In this document: positions 55,536-64,000 of the stretch, piece after piece | How the letters are laid out: every line of letters begins with the position of its first letter | Position numbering within the stretch: position 1 is the stretch's first letter | Assembly (NCBI RefSeq): GCF_002803605.1 | Contig: NZ_PHRG01000009.1 | Coordinates: 1-64,000, forward strand | DNA from: Acinetobacter pseudolwoffii | GTDB lineage: Bacteria; Pseudomonadota; Gammaproteobacteria; Pseudomonadales; Moraxellaceae | Direction: 5' to 3' | DNA length: 64,000 nucleotides | The notes under the pieces: model-generated | The model's input: only the letters and a program-made list of their open reading frames with translations | Told to the model about the DNA's origin: nothing | The model's database searches: none | Program-made: the position numbers and the translations under genes

Positions 55536-56984
55536 TTAAGATTTAATCACCAGCATCCGTTCTTCCTGCATATCGCGAATGGCAGATTGAATCCCTTCAC
55601 GGCCTAAACCTGAATCCTTCACCCCACCATAGGGCATGTTGTCCACCCGGAAAGATGGAATGTCATTGATAATGACCCCGCCGACATGCAGATGATCCCA
55701 GGCATACAGCATCTTGTTCAAGTTCTGGGTATAAACTCCGGCCTGCAAGCCAAAACGGCTACGATTGATACAGGCAATCCCCGCTTCAAAATCAGGATAA
55801 GGTTCAATCATCGCCACCGGACCAAAGACTTCATCACGGTAAATTTCCAGATTATGATCCACGTTTTCCAATAAAGTCGGTGCGAACATCACGCCATTTA
55901 GCTCACCTCCAATCAGGATTTTCGCATCCTTTTTCAGTGCTTTTTCCAGCCATTTTTTCAGGCGTTTGGCTTCTGCTTCCTTGATCATCGGGCCGACCAA
56001 AGTTGTGCTCAGATTTGGATCGGTGGCTTTCAGATGTTTGAGTTTTGCAAGCAGTTTATCTCTGACTTCGGCATAAATATCCTGATGCACCAGAATGCGC
56101 TGTACACTGATACAGACCTGCCCGGCATGACCATAAGCACCGCCAACCAGACGGGTAATCAAGGCATCATTAATTTCGGTATCCGGCTCGATCATCACTG
56201 CGGCATTACCGCCCAGCTCCAGAACCACTTTTTTGCGGCCAGCACGCGCTTTCATATCCCAACCCACCACATCGGAACCGGTAAAACTGAGTAATTTAAA
56301 ACGGTCATCGGTGACCAGCACATCGGCCAGCTCGCGCGGACAGGGTAAAACTGAAAATGCGCCTTTCGGCAAATCGGTTTCCGCCAGAATCTCGGCAATT
56401 TTCAAGGCAGAAATCGGCGTCAGACTGGCGGGTTTCAACACGAAAGGACAACCGGCAGCAATCGCTGGTGCAATTTTGTGGGCGGTCAGATTTAAGGGAA
56501 AATTAAAAGGGCTGATTAAAGACACTGCGCCAATCGGCACCTGCTTAACCATACCCTGATACCCCGATGCTGCCGCGGTTACAGCCAAAGGCAGCATACG
56601 TCCCTGATCGATCTGAGTCACGGCATCTGCGGCAATTTGAAAGGTATTAATCAGACGCTCGACTTCGGCTTCTGCCGCTTTGCGCGGTTTACCGCCTTCT
56701 GCAATCAGAATTTCAGTCAGTTCTTCACGAATTTCATGAAAACGGCGCACACAATGCAGTAGAATTTTCTGTTTTTGAAAGGGTTCTAAAGCCGCCATCT
56801 CTGCCTCGGTGTCTAGGGCAGACTGAATGGCCTGCTCCAGGCTTTTGGCATCGGCCAAAGCGACACGTGCATAGAGTGCTTGCGTATATTTATGTTTAAC
56901 CTCTAGCCATTCTCCGGTCTGAACCGCCTGACCAGCCACATAGAATGAATAGTCTTTACACTGTTGTACTGCTGTAGATCGCAT
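55536..56984 (-). CDS. NAD(P)-dependent aldehyde dehydrogenase
   Basis: 482 residues. The catalytic cysteine is in YGHAGQVCISVQRI and the general base glutamate in KKVVLELGGNAAVMIEPD. NAD binding is marked by SPFNFPLNLTAHKIAPAIAA and FTGSDVVG. The pattern resembles the lactaldehyde/phosphonoacetaldehyde/non-phosphorylating GAPDH branch of the superfamily. It is a single gene, and its substrate cannot be decided from context. Confidence 0.9.
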   Translation of the reverse strand: MRSTAVQQCKDYSFYVAGQAVQTGEWLEVKHKYTQALYARVALADAKSLEQAIQSALDTEAEMAALEPFQKQKILLHCVRRFHEIREELTEILIAEGGKPRKAAEAEVERLINTFQIAADAVTQIDQGRMLPLAVTAAASGYQGMVKQVPIGAVSLISPFNFPLNLTAHKIAPAIAAGCPFVLKPASLTPISALKIAEILAETDLPKGAFSVLPCPRELADVLVTDDRFKLLSFTGSDVVGWDMKARAGRKKVVLELGGNAAVMIEPDTEINDALITRLVGGAYGHAGQVCISVQRILVHQDIYAEVRDKLLAKLKHLKATDPNLSTTLVGPMIKEAEAKRLKKWLEKALKKDAKILIGGELNGVMFAPTLLENVDHNLEIYRDEVFGPVAMIEPYPDFEAGIACINRSRFGLQAGVYTQNLNKMLYAWDHLHVGGVIINDIPSFRVDNMPYGGVKDSGLGREGIQSAIRDMQEERMLVIKS

Positions 56985-57119
56985 TTTTTAGTCCTTCAAA
57001 ATCTCAGGATATACATTTTTGAAATTCTCTATATCATGCACTTGCTGATAAATATTAAGAAGATGTTTTTAAGTAACCAGACACGCTCAATTTTAATAAA
57101 GCTTTAGGGACTCACTGTC

Positions 57120-57809
57120 ATGCAGACAAAAATACTCGCCACATTATTCTTCAGTTTTGGATTAAGCACGCTCAGTCATGCAGATTTCATCGGGGCAAAA
57201 GCCGATCTCAGCTACTGGAATTTTAACGGTTATAGCGAAAATAGCAGTATGAAACATGGTCTGGATCGACAAGGTACGGCGCAGCTGTCCGTGGCTTTTG
57301 AACATCCGATTCCGCTTTTACCGAATGCCAAAATCAAATATGTCAATCTGGACAGCAACAGCGAACAAAGCACTCCGATCAATGCCTCAGAAATCAAACT
57401 GAAGAATATTGACTATATTCTGTATTACGAATTGCTGGATACCATGGTACATGCCGATGTAGGCGCAGGCTTAAGCAATCTGGAGGGTACGGTAAAAAAC
57501 CTGAATACCGGGGCTTTCACGCAATACGATCTGGATGAATACACTCCACTGCTCTATGCAACTGCAGGGGTTAAATTGCCATTTACCGGACTGAGTGCCA
57601 AAGCAGAAGCCGTTTACAGTCATGGCAGCGATAGTAAAAAGACCGATGTACAGGCTGAGTTACAATATGATTTTATTGATAATCTGCTGGTCGATGTCGG
57701 TGCCAAAATCGGTTATCGCATGATGACGGTAGATTTTCAACAGGATCAACGTCCAGATTTACAGCTGGAATTTAAAGGCCCGTATATTGGCTTAGATGTA
57801 CATTTTTGA
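57120..57809 (+). CDS. Outer-membrane beta-barrel protein, TIGR04219 type
   Basis: 229 residues. The signal peptide MQTKILATLFFSFGLSTLSHA precedes alternating hydrophobic beta strands (GAKADLSYWNFNGYSEN, AGVKLPFTGLSAKAEAVYSH) and a terminal aromatic (DVHF), as in outer-membrane barrels. The start DFIGAKADLSYW recalls the TIGR04219 family. Function unknown, perhaps a small porin-like or structural protein. Confidence 0.8.
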   Translation: MQTKILATLFFSFGLSTLSHADFIGAKADLSYWNFNGYSENSSMKHGLDRQGTAQLSVAFEHPIPLLPNAKIKYVNLDSNSEQSTPINASEIKLKNIDYILYYELLDTMVHADVGAGLSNLEGTVKNLNTGAFTQYDLDEYTPLLYATAGVKLPFTGLSAKAEAVYSHGSDSKKTDVQAELQYDFIDNLLVDVGAKIGYRMMTVDFQQDQRPDLQLEFKGPYIGLDVHF

Positions 57810-58188
57810 TGCCAAGAATTCAGCAGCTGGTCGTGCTCAATTTCTCTGCGCTCATGTAAGTCAAAGCGTACAACAATAAGCGCAATCTGCTGCTGGTACA
57901 AAATCTGCTTGTGTATTACTTTAGACACATAGAGAGCAGGATGCTCCGAAAACCTAAAAACAACAAGAATAAGCAAGCATCAGGACGTGAGGTACGACAG
58001 GAGTTATACCTAAATCACGAGATACGGAAAAAGCCCCAACAGGATGTTGGGGCTTTTTTTCTGCTATTTCTTTTTCTGTGCATTGCTTTATTTATCATTG
58101 CTTAACAGTTCCGAGTTAAAACTCCAACATTGTAAAAATCGGCTTGTTGTTAAGCTAAAAATCCTCACATTTTTTGGGAACAGCAATC
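57810..58188. other. Gap between the barrel protein and DJ-1 genes
   Basis: About 380 bases. A 64-codon frame (57911-58105) runs straight through a strong terminator, so it is probably not a gene. Otherwise empty. Confidence 0.5.
58029..58062 (+). terminator. Terminator upstream of the DJ-1/PfpI gene
   Basis: AAAGCCCCAAC (58030-58040) pairs with GTTGGGGCTTT (58046-58056), followed by a T-run. It lies 220 bases after the barrel protein gene. Confidence 0.85.
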
Positions 58189-58740
58189 ATGGTAAAAAAG
58201 GTCCTCTTTATTACATCCAATCAAGGTATTGAACATGATGAACTGACTGAGCCTTTAAATTTTTTAAAGTCCAAAGGTTTTGAAGTGATTCATGCTGCAG
58301 AAAAAAATGAAGATGTCGCCACTGTCAAAGGTGATACCAAAGCTGCTACCCAATATACGCCTGATACCAGTTTCGACCATGTCGACCTGAATGATTATGA
58401 TCTGTTGGTGATTCCAGGTGGTACAGTCAACGCAGATACTTTAAGAATTAATCAGGATGCCCAGAAAATTATTCAGCATTTTGCCGACAATCACAAACCG
58501 ATTGCGGCGATCTGTCATGGGCCATGGGCCTTAATTGATGCAGATCGAATTAAAGACAAGAATCTGACCTCGTATAAGAGCATCAAGCTGGATCTGGAAA
58601 ATGCCGGCGGTAAATGGGTCGATGAAGAAGTGCATCGCTGTAATACCGGCGGCTGGGTACTGATTACTTCACGGAATCCGGATGATCTTCCGGCCTTTAA
58701 TGAAGCCATTTTAAAAGAACTTGAAGGCGATGCTGCCTAA
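58189..58740 (+). CDS. DJ-1/PfpI-family protein (type 1 glutamine amidotransferase domain)
   Basis: 183 residues from ATG 58189, with GGGAA 9 bases upstream. The nucleophile elbow is AICHGPWAL (cysteine near 109, next to histidine). YDLLVIPGGTVNADTL and the EVHRCNTGGWVLITSRNPDD end follow. Members of this branch (PfpI/YhbO-like) are stress proteins described as glyoxalases, deglycases or proteases. The precise activity is debated. Single gene. Confidence 0.88.
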   Translation: MVKKVLFITSNQGIEHDELTEPLNFLKSKGFEVIHAAEKNEDVATVKGDTKAATQYTPDTSFDHVDLNDYDLLVIPGGTVNADTLRINQDAQKIIQHFADNHKPIAAICHGPWALIDADRIKDKNLTSYKSIKLDLENAGGKWVDEEVHRCNTGGWVLITSRNPDDLPAFNEAILKELEGDAA

Positions 58741-58750
58741 GCTCATACCA

Positions 58751-58785
58751 TAAAAAAGAACCTCAAATTTGAGGTTCTTTTTTAT
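58751..58785. terminator. Bidirectional terminator (32-base palindrome)
   Basis: AAAAAAGAACCTCAAA is followed directly by its reverse complement. It lies between the convergent DJ-1 and ankyrin genes and serves both. Confidence 0.9.
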
Positions 58786-58787
58786 AT

Positions 58788-59111
58788 TCAGACACCACCG
58801 GCCAGACTTTTCAGATAAGCCACAACTTCTTTATTGCCTGCCATTTCGGCCAGTTCTAAAGCAGTATTAGGACTGCGATGTGCAATATCTGCACCTTTGC
58901 TGACCAAGAGTTTGACCACTTCCAGATGATCATTTTCAGCAGCGGCCTGTAAAGCACTATAGCCTTCTTCGTCGGCAGAGTTAACGTCCAGACCTTCCTG
59001 TAAGCCTTGCTCGACCTGTTCAACATCGCCTAAAGAAGCCCAGTACACCAGTTCAGGAAGATGTAATTCGTCATCATCTTCAGGGATTGGGGAGAATGAG
59101 TCGAATTGCAT
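58788..59111 (-). CDS. Ankyrin-repeat protein
   Basis: 107 residues. An acidic N-terminus is followed by about three ankyrin repeats (GDVEQVEQGLQEGLDVNSAD, EGYSALQAAAENDHLEVVKL, GADIAHRSPNTALELAEMAG). No signal peptide. It should mediate a protein contact, partner unknown. GAGG lies upstream of the ATG. Confidence 0.85.
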   Translation of the reverse strand: MQFDSFSPIPEDDDELHLPELVYWASLGDVEQVEQGLQEGLDVNSADEEGYSALQAAAENDHLEVVKLLVSKGADIAHRSPNTALELAEMAGNKEVVAYLKSLAGGV

Positions 59112-59128
59112 AGAATCTACCTCAAGAT

Positions 59129-59803
59129 TTATTTTAAGTCTGAGGGTATAAAAGCATATCCATTATAACTAATCCAATCCATGTGCAAAAAATTTCCTAA
59201 TGATTTAACTGACTCAATATTAGCTGTAGGACCCATTAAAAAACTAGAGAAAACATTTCTTTTATTATTTTCTTTATATTCATGGATATACCATACACCC
59301 TGTATATGTTTTCTTTGAATATTGCCTTGTTCATCTTTTCTATGTAATAGAGGACTTATTTCTTGGTAAATAAAATCTTGATCATGAAAATCATTTCTTT
59401 CATTTAGAAGAACTAATATCCCTGTGCAATCATCTTTTCCTATAGCTTTTTTAGTTTCAGAGATTTGTTTATCTGCTGATGAAAGAAGTGATCGCAAATT
59501 TCGAGAGGCATAATCACATAATTTATTTCTAATAAAATTAGGATCTTTATGTTTTTGGATCAACTCTTCAATATGTACAGTCCCAAAAAATTCTGGGAAA
59601 TCCTGATCTTTATCTACTTGATCATTTGTAAAGTCATTAATTGTACTCTGTCTATCTTTTTCTAAAACTTTGACTTCCAAAATCCATGAGCGCTCAAAAG
59701 CAAAATAATCTGCCTTACGCCCTATAAATTTAATATCCTGTATATCATCTATCGATTCATATTCAGAATCCGCAAACTTCTTAAAACGATCATTTAGGTT
59801 CAT
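59129..59803 (-). CDS. Hypothetical protein, possible PD-(D/E)XK nuclease-like fold
   Basis: 224 residues, not recognised. Near the N-terminus GRKADYFAFERSWILEVKVL gives a D, a hydrophobic strand and E-V-K, the spacing of a PD-(D/E)XK core, but this motif is weak on its own. Later RNKLCDYASRNLRSLLSSAD and DDCTGILVLLNERN could form the remaining helices and strand. It is much more AT-rich than the flanking genes, suggesting acquisition. It lies 17 bases upstream of the ankyrin gene on the same strand. Confidence 0.6.
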   Translation of the reverse strand: MNLNDRFKKFADSEYESIDDIQDIKFIGRKADYFAFERSWILEVKVLEKDRQSTINDFTNDQVDKDQDFPEFFGTVHIEELIQKHKDPNFIRNKLCDYASRNLRSLLSSADKQISETKKAIGKDDCTGILVLLNERNDFHDQDFIYQEISPLLHRKDEQGNIQRKHIQGVWYIHEYKENNKRNVFSSFLMGPTANIESVKSLGNFLHMDWISYNGYAFIPSDLK

Positions 59804-59851
59804 TTATTTATCACTTTTTTAATATTTTTAAAATTTATCATTTAATGATAA

Positions 59852-59882
59852 TAATAAAAAAGCCCCCTTTCGGAGGCTTCTT
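59852..59882 (-). terminator. Terminator after first AAHS transporter
   Basis: On the minus strand AGCCTCC, loop GAAA, GGGGGCT (one G-T pair), then TTTTTTATT, about 20 bases beyond the stop at 59899. Confidence 0.8.
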
Positions 59883-59898
59883 ATTTAAAAACTTAGCT

Positions 59899-61248
59899 TT
59901 AAGCTTTAGACACTGCTGGCTCAATTGCACCAATCTTTTCAGATTCATTGTCATGCATGATTAACGCAACCGCAATTGCAGTAATCAGAACCGGTAAGCC
60001 GACTGCCATAAAGTTAAAGTAAGCAGGCAGGTTCATACCAAGCAAACCACCAATCAGGATCGGCCCTACAATCGCGCCCATACGACCAATCGCAGAAGAC
60101 CAGCCAATGCCTGTCGAACGTACCGCAAGCGGGTAGAACTGCGCAACATAGCTATATAGCAACATTTGTGAACCAATCGACGCTGCACCCGCCAGAAACA
60201 CCAGGATGTAAAGTAAGAATTGGTTAGATGCGAAGCCCATTGAGCTCATCACAATCGCACCCATCATACCGAGGAACATCAGAACCGGTTTCAAGTGGAA
60301 ACGATCCGCCAGAATACCGCCACCCACAATACCCACGACCGCACCCACGTTCATCACCATCATGAACATCAGACTGTTGTCCATCGAGTAGCCCGCTGCC
60401 ATCATCAACTTCGGTAACCAGCTACTTAAAGCATACATGGTTAACAGACAAGTGAAGAACGCGACCCAGAACAATAAGGTATTGACCGCACGGCCACGAC
60501 GGAACAAGCTCACCACGTTCGCTGCTTCAGGCACATTTTCCTGTGGCAGGGTAAGCGTTGTATTCTCGGTAACCGTTAGATTTGGTGCCAGACGACGTAC
60601 GATTTGACGTGCTTCAGCCTGCTTGTTTTGCTTCACAATAAATGCCAGCGATTCAGGCAAAAATTTCCAGATCACTGGTAATAAAAATAATGGAATACCC
60701 GCGATAAAGAACATGATTTCCCAACCAAAACTTGGGGTAAACCATGAACCCAACAACGCAGCCATTACACCACCGACGGCATAACCACTAAACATGGTGG
60801 TTACCAAGGTACTGCGCATTTTTTGTGGCGCATATTCCGAAGTCAATGCCACCAGATTCGGCATGACCCCACCAATACCCAGACCGGCAAGAAAACGTAA
60901 AATACCGAATTCGGTTGGATTTGAGGCAAAGCCACCCGCAAAAGTTAAACCACTGAATAATACAATACAGATCATGATCACTTTCTTACGACCGATCTTG
61001 TCCGCGAGGGAACCGAAGATCATCGCACCAAACATCATGCCAGCCAGTGCGGTACTTGCAAGCATGCCCGCTTGCACTGCACTTAAGCCCCAGTCTTGCA
61101 TCAGTAAGGGTAAAACCACACCATTGATTGCTAAATCGTAGCCATCAAATAAGATAATGAGTAAACACCAAGCAACTACATTGAAGTGGAAAGGCGTGAA
61201 TTTCGCATTATCGACTACAGAATTTACATCTATTTTTTCCGTTGTCAT
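59899..61248 (-). CDS. Aromatic acid:H+ symporter (AAHS family, BenK/PcaK-like)
   Basis: 449 residues from ATG 61248, with GGGAG 9 bases upstream; longer in-frame starts overlap this site. Twelve membrane segments. GYDLAINGVVLPLLM on helix 1 and GSLADKIGRKKVIM in loop 2-3 are the MFS and AAHS signatures, with a long central loop (about 215-260). These carry benzoate, hydroxybenzoate or protocatechuate into the cell. A close paralogue lies directly upstream. No aromatic catabolic enzyme genes are visible. Confidence 0.9.
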   Translation of the reverse strand: MTTEKIDVNSVVDNAKFTPFHFNVVAWCLLIILFDGYDLAINGVVLPLLMQDWGLSAVQAGMLASTALAGMMFGAMIFGSLADKIGRKKVIMICIVLFSGLTFAGGFASNPTEFGILRFLAGLGIGGVMPNLVALTSEYAPQKMRSTLVTTMFSGYAVGGVMAALLGSWFTPSFGWEIMFFIAGIPLFLLPVIWKFLPESLAFIVKQNKQAEARQIVRRLAPNLTVTENTTLTLPQENVPEAANVVSLFRRGRAVNTLLFWVAFFTCLLTMYALSSWLPKLMMAAGYSMDNSLMFMMVMNVGAVVGIVGGGILADRFHLKPVLMFLGMMGAIVMSSMGFASNQFLLYILVFLAGAASIGSQMLLYSYVAQFYPLAVRSTGIGWSSAIGRMGAIVGPILIGGLLGMNLPAYFNFMAVGLPVLITAIAVALIMHDNESEKIGAIEPAVSKA

Positions 61249-61528
61249 CGTTCTCATCTCCCATGAGTACTTGTCCATAACATCTTTGTTGAAGATTGAA
61301 GGCAATCTTCAATGTCAGGCAATATACGCAAGCGGGATTTAAGGCACAATAAGACTAATTGATATTCTGCTATGACAAATGTAATGCCATTTATTTGCGT
61401 GATATGTCACATTATTATTAAAATTAAATTTTAAGCCATTAATAATAATGACTTTAATTTAAGCAGAATTTGTAGATTTTTTAGCTCAATCACTTTTTTT
61501 GAGTGGTTTTATTTCATACTAAAGATAT

Positions 61529-61560
61529 AAAAAACCCCTTCAGACAAAGGGGTTTTTTAA
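61529..61560 (-). terminator. Terminator between the two AAHS genes
   Basis: AAAAACCCCTT (61530-61540) pairs with AAGGGGTTTTT (61547-61557). T-runs on both strands. It separates the transcripts of the paralogues. Confidence 0.85.
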
Positions 61561-61584
61561 ACTGAATGAATCTATGAGGATCGT

Positions 61585-62949
61585 TTAAATTTTGGCTGCT
61601 TTTAATTGTTTCACCTGAACGCGACCGGGTTGTGGTTGACGAATCATTGAAATAGCGATGATACCAATAATACCCGGCATGGCAACCGCGATGAAATTCC
61701 ATTTATGTGGTAATTCCATACCCAGCAGCATACCAATCACAATTGGACCCACAATTGCACCTGTACGCCCCACAGCAGAAGCCCAACCAATACCGGTAGA
61801 ACGTACTGCAACAGGATAGTATTGAGCAACATAGCTATATAACAAGATACTGGTACCAATAGATGAAGCACCTGCTAAACTGACAAGTAAATAAATAACA
61901 GGTGTTGGAGAGTTAAAGCCTAAACCAACCAGAGACAGTACACCCACAGTTAACATACTAATAAGAACAGGTTTAAAGTCAAAACGGTCTGCCAGAATAC
62001 CACCACTAATGGTTCCGATCACGGCACCAATATTCAGTGCTAATAAGAACATTAAACTGCTGCCTAAAGAATATCCCGCAGCCATCATGAGTTTTGGCAG
62101 CCAACTTCCAAGTGCATAAAGCATGAGCAAGCACATAAAGAAAGCAATCCAGAATAAGAATGTTCCCATTGCACGATTTTCTGTAAATAACGCTTTTACT
62201 GATGCACTTTGTGTCTGATCGCCTGTGGCTAGAACCAGTTCAGTGTCTGCTCGTACGTCTGCAGTTGGCTCAACTCGTTTTATAAAATGACGTGCCTCAT
62301 TCATTTTTTGTTCTTTAACCAAGAAAGTTAGAGACTCAGGTAAGAACTTCCAAAACAATGGAACAAAAAGTAAGGGAATACCTGCAATGAAGAACATAAT
62401 TTCCCAACCAAAACTTGGGGTAAACCATGTACCACATAATGCAGCCATAATCCCACCTACGGCATAACCACTAAACATGGTGGTTACAAGTGTACTTTTT
62501 AAACGTTTAGGCGCATATTCAGAGGTTAAAGCAACCAGGTTAGGTAATACCCCGCCTATGCCCAAGCCGGCAATAAAACGTAAAATACCAAACTCTGTTG
62601 GAGTGGTGGTAAATCCACCCAAAAATGTAAAAGCACTAAATAAAGTGACACAAATTAAAATCACTTTTTTACGACCGATTTTGTCTGCAAGCATCCCAAA
62701 CAGCATGGCACCAAACATCATGCCGGCTAGTGCTGTACTGGCAAGCATGCCTGCTTCAACAGCACTCATGCCCCACTCCTGCATCAGTAGAGGCAGAACG
62801 ACACCGTTAATTGCTAAATCATACCCGTCAAATAGAACAATAAACAAACACCACAATACAATGCTTAAGTGAAATTTAGTGAATTTTGCCTGATCAATCA
62901 CATCATTCACACTAACCGTATTTGCTGCCATTTTCGTGTTTTCTACCAT
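61585..62949 (-). CDS. Aromatic acid:H+ symporter (AAHS family), second paralogue
   Basis: 454 residues, with AGGAGG 9 bases before ATG 62949. Nearly co-linear with the transporter at 59899: GYDLAINGVVLPLLMQEWGM, FGMLADKIGRKKVILICVTL, SGYAVGGIMAALCGTWFTPS and the same C-terminal half. The central loop and the C-terminal tail differ most, which fits a tandem duplication followed by change in substrate range. It has a more AT-rich coding style than its sister. Confidence 0.9.
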   Translation of the reverse strand: MVENTKMAANTVSVNDVIDQAKFTKFHLSIVLWCLFIVLFDGYDLAINGVVLPLLMQEWGMSAVEAGMLASTALAGMMFGAMLFGMLADKIGRKKVILICVTLFSAFTFLGGFTTTPTEFGILRFIAGLGIGGVLPNLVALTSEYAPKRLKSTLVTTMFSGYAVGGIMAALCGTWFTPSFGWEIMFFIAGIPLLFVPLFWKFLPESLTFLVKEQKMNEARHFIKRVEPTADVRADTELVLATGDQTQSASVKALFTENRAMGTFLFWIAFFMCLLMLYALGSWLPKLMMAAGYSLGSSLMFLLALNIGAVIGTISGGILADRFDFKPVLISMLTVGVLSLVGLGFNSPTPVIYLLVSLAGASSIGTSILLYSYVAQYYPVAVRSTGIGWASAVGRTGAIVGPIVIGMLLGMELPHKWNFIAVAMPGIIGIIAISMIRQPQPGRVQVKQLKAAKI

Positions 62950-63182
62950 TTTTACTCACCTCCTGTGAGTTATTATTCGTTGTTTTCAGCACGACACATG
63001 CCACTAACTCTTATTTATTATTTTTAATGATTCTTATCGCCATGTTCGTGCAACAACTTAGTTCAACACAACTAATTTTCAGGCAATATGCGACTAAAGT
63101 CTTAAGCTTTGCTCAAAATTCTAAACCCATGCGTCCAGTTTTTAATGATTTCTTAACAATTCAAGCTACTTCTTCGATATAA

Positions 63183-63212
63183 AAATCCCTGAGTTCTCAG
63201 ACTCAGGGAACG
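63183..63212 (-). terminator. Terminator after the phytase-like gene
   Basis: TCCCTGAG (63186-63193) pairs with CTCAGGGA (63202-63209). The minus strand continues into TTTTT. Confidence 0.85.
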
Positions 63213-63237
63213 TTTTAAAATTGAGAAAAAACTGAAA

Positions 63238-64000
63238 TTAATATAATGCTTGAGCTAATCGGATCTGAATAATTTCATTATCATCTGCCAGATTTCGATT
63301 ACGACCACTTGAACCGGGAAAGTTATTGTCATTCAAGACGGTAATTAAATCAGGCCCTTCAATAATAATGTCTTCAATGGTCTGAAATGGAAAACCAAAG
63401 CGCTGACCGGTGGCAAGATCTCCCGGACGTACCGGACCATAAAGTAAATCTGGATTGGCCAGATCCATTAAATTAACCAGTTCTTCACGTGCGACAGACT
63501 CACCGGACTGATTCAATCTGACCTTGATTAATTTTTTATAGCCGCCCAGATTATTTTCACTGTCATCACGTTCAATAATCACACCTTCTTTGGCACTAAA
63601 TAACTGAAAATCACCAATTGCAGAGGCTTTCGAAGCCAACTCAAAATAATAGAAATTTCCAGTATAAACTTTCTTTTCCAGATCAAATTCTGAAATGATT
63701 AGTTGTGGCGTCGTGGCATTTAATAAAGGTTTTTCAAGTAAAGGATATAAATAGCGACCATTGGGGGAAATTGCCATACCTTCAAAGCCCCCACTCTGCT
63801 GTACCAAAGGTTCAATATAACCGTTAATATAACCGATAGTCCCCTTGTTTAGCTGATTTTGTGGAGATCTGAGTTCAGTTCCAGCTTCTAATGGATGCGC
63901 TAAAGCAATCGGCGGACTTTTTAATATTCCATCTGCACTAAAATGTAATAAATAAGGGCCAAATTCATCTCCAATCCAGATATCGCCATTGGGCGCGCGC
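63238..64000 (-). CDS. Phytase-like esterase-domain protein (start outside window)
   Basis: The frame is open to the window edge: upstream of the internal TTG it continues with GDIWIGDEFGPYLLHFSADG, a motif characteristic of the esterase-like phytase domain (beta-propeller). Visible part about 250 residues, including GFEGMAISPNGRYLYPLLEK, TIEDIIIEGPDLITVLNDNN and a C-terminal PGSSGRNRNLADDNEIIQIR. Members are exported and may be phosphoesterases. The N-terminus and signal peptide are not visible. Confidence 0.85.
   Translation of the reverse strand, partial: RAPNGDIWIGDEFGPYLLHFSADGILKSPPIALAHPLEAGTELRSPQNQLNKGTIGYINGYIEPLVQQSGGFEGMAISPNGRYLYPLLEKPLLNATTPQLIISEFDLEKKVYTGNFYYFELASKASAIGDFQLFSAKEGVIIERDDSENNLGGYKKLIKVRLNQSGESVAREELVNLMDLANPDLLYGPVRPGDLATGQRFGFPFQTIEDIIIEGPDLITVLNDNNFPGSSGRNRNLADDNEIIQIRLAQALY

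Noticed and set aside
57911..58105. 64-codon frame with a hydrophobic end before the DJ-1 gene
   Set aside because: A strong terminator (58030-58061) lies inside it, and the hydrophobic end is partly encoded by the terminator's T-run.

Overview
This window looks like a chromosomal segment of an Acinetobacter species, probably not A. baumannii. The evidence is a capsule (K) locus with wza and wzc beside an fkpA-type peptidyl-prolyl isomerase, p-dif-like XerC/XerD sites, paired AAHS-family aromatic acid transporters, and an AT-rich base composition. To the right of fkpA come dienelactone hydrolase, mutY, tag and dapB. I would expect murJ/nadC there in A. baumannii (from memory), so the species assignment is inference.

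Layout. 1-296: 3' end of an IS982-family insertion sequence. 569-11840: leftward capsule/surface polysaccharide operon rmlB-rmlA-fdtA-acyltransferase-fdtB-wzx-GT2-wzy-GT2-GT4-GNAT-like. The first genes make a dTDP-3-amino-3,6-dideoxyhexose. The rest transfer, polymerise, flip and decorate the repeat unit. No initiating glycosylphosphotransferase lies in the window. 12581-16275: rightward export genes wza and wzc. A decayed wzb (tyrosine phosphatase) remnant sits between them. 16441-17883: two FKBP isomerases. 18048-24512: housekeeping genes (dienelactone hydrolase, HIT protein, mutY, M23 endopeptidase lipoprotein, tag, alcohol dehydrogenase, START-domain protein, dapB).

24513-32571 is an accessory island between dapB and dnaJ. 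It holds four 28-bp p-dif-like sites in strictly alternating orientation, and these delimit three modules. Module 1 carries a membrane protein. Module 2 carries a toxin-antitoxin pair plus an IS1202-type insertion sequence lodged directly against the XerC arm of a site. Module 3 carries a MocR regulator and a lipoprotein. Beyond the last site are a second toxin-antitoxin pair with an amber codon in the toxin, small hypothetical genes and a cold-shock gene. Such modules are best known from Acinetobacter plasmids, so this chromosomal cluster is the most unusual part of the window.

32612-64000 is mostly core: dnaJ, an RND efflux operon with a divergent TetR regulator, ppc, a RutG-like pyrimidine permease, a chorismate mutase pair, two ilvD genes of different iron-sulfur type, fmt-rsmB, zupT, an NSS transporter with its small subunit, an aldehyde dehydrogenase, an outer-membrane beta-barrel protein, a DJ-1/PfpI protein, an ankyrin protein, an AT-rich orphan gene, two tandem AAHS transporters, and a phytase-like esterase gene cut by the window edge.

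No tRNA, rRNA, CRISPR array or replication origin was recognised. All family assignments come from reading the sequence, without database searches.
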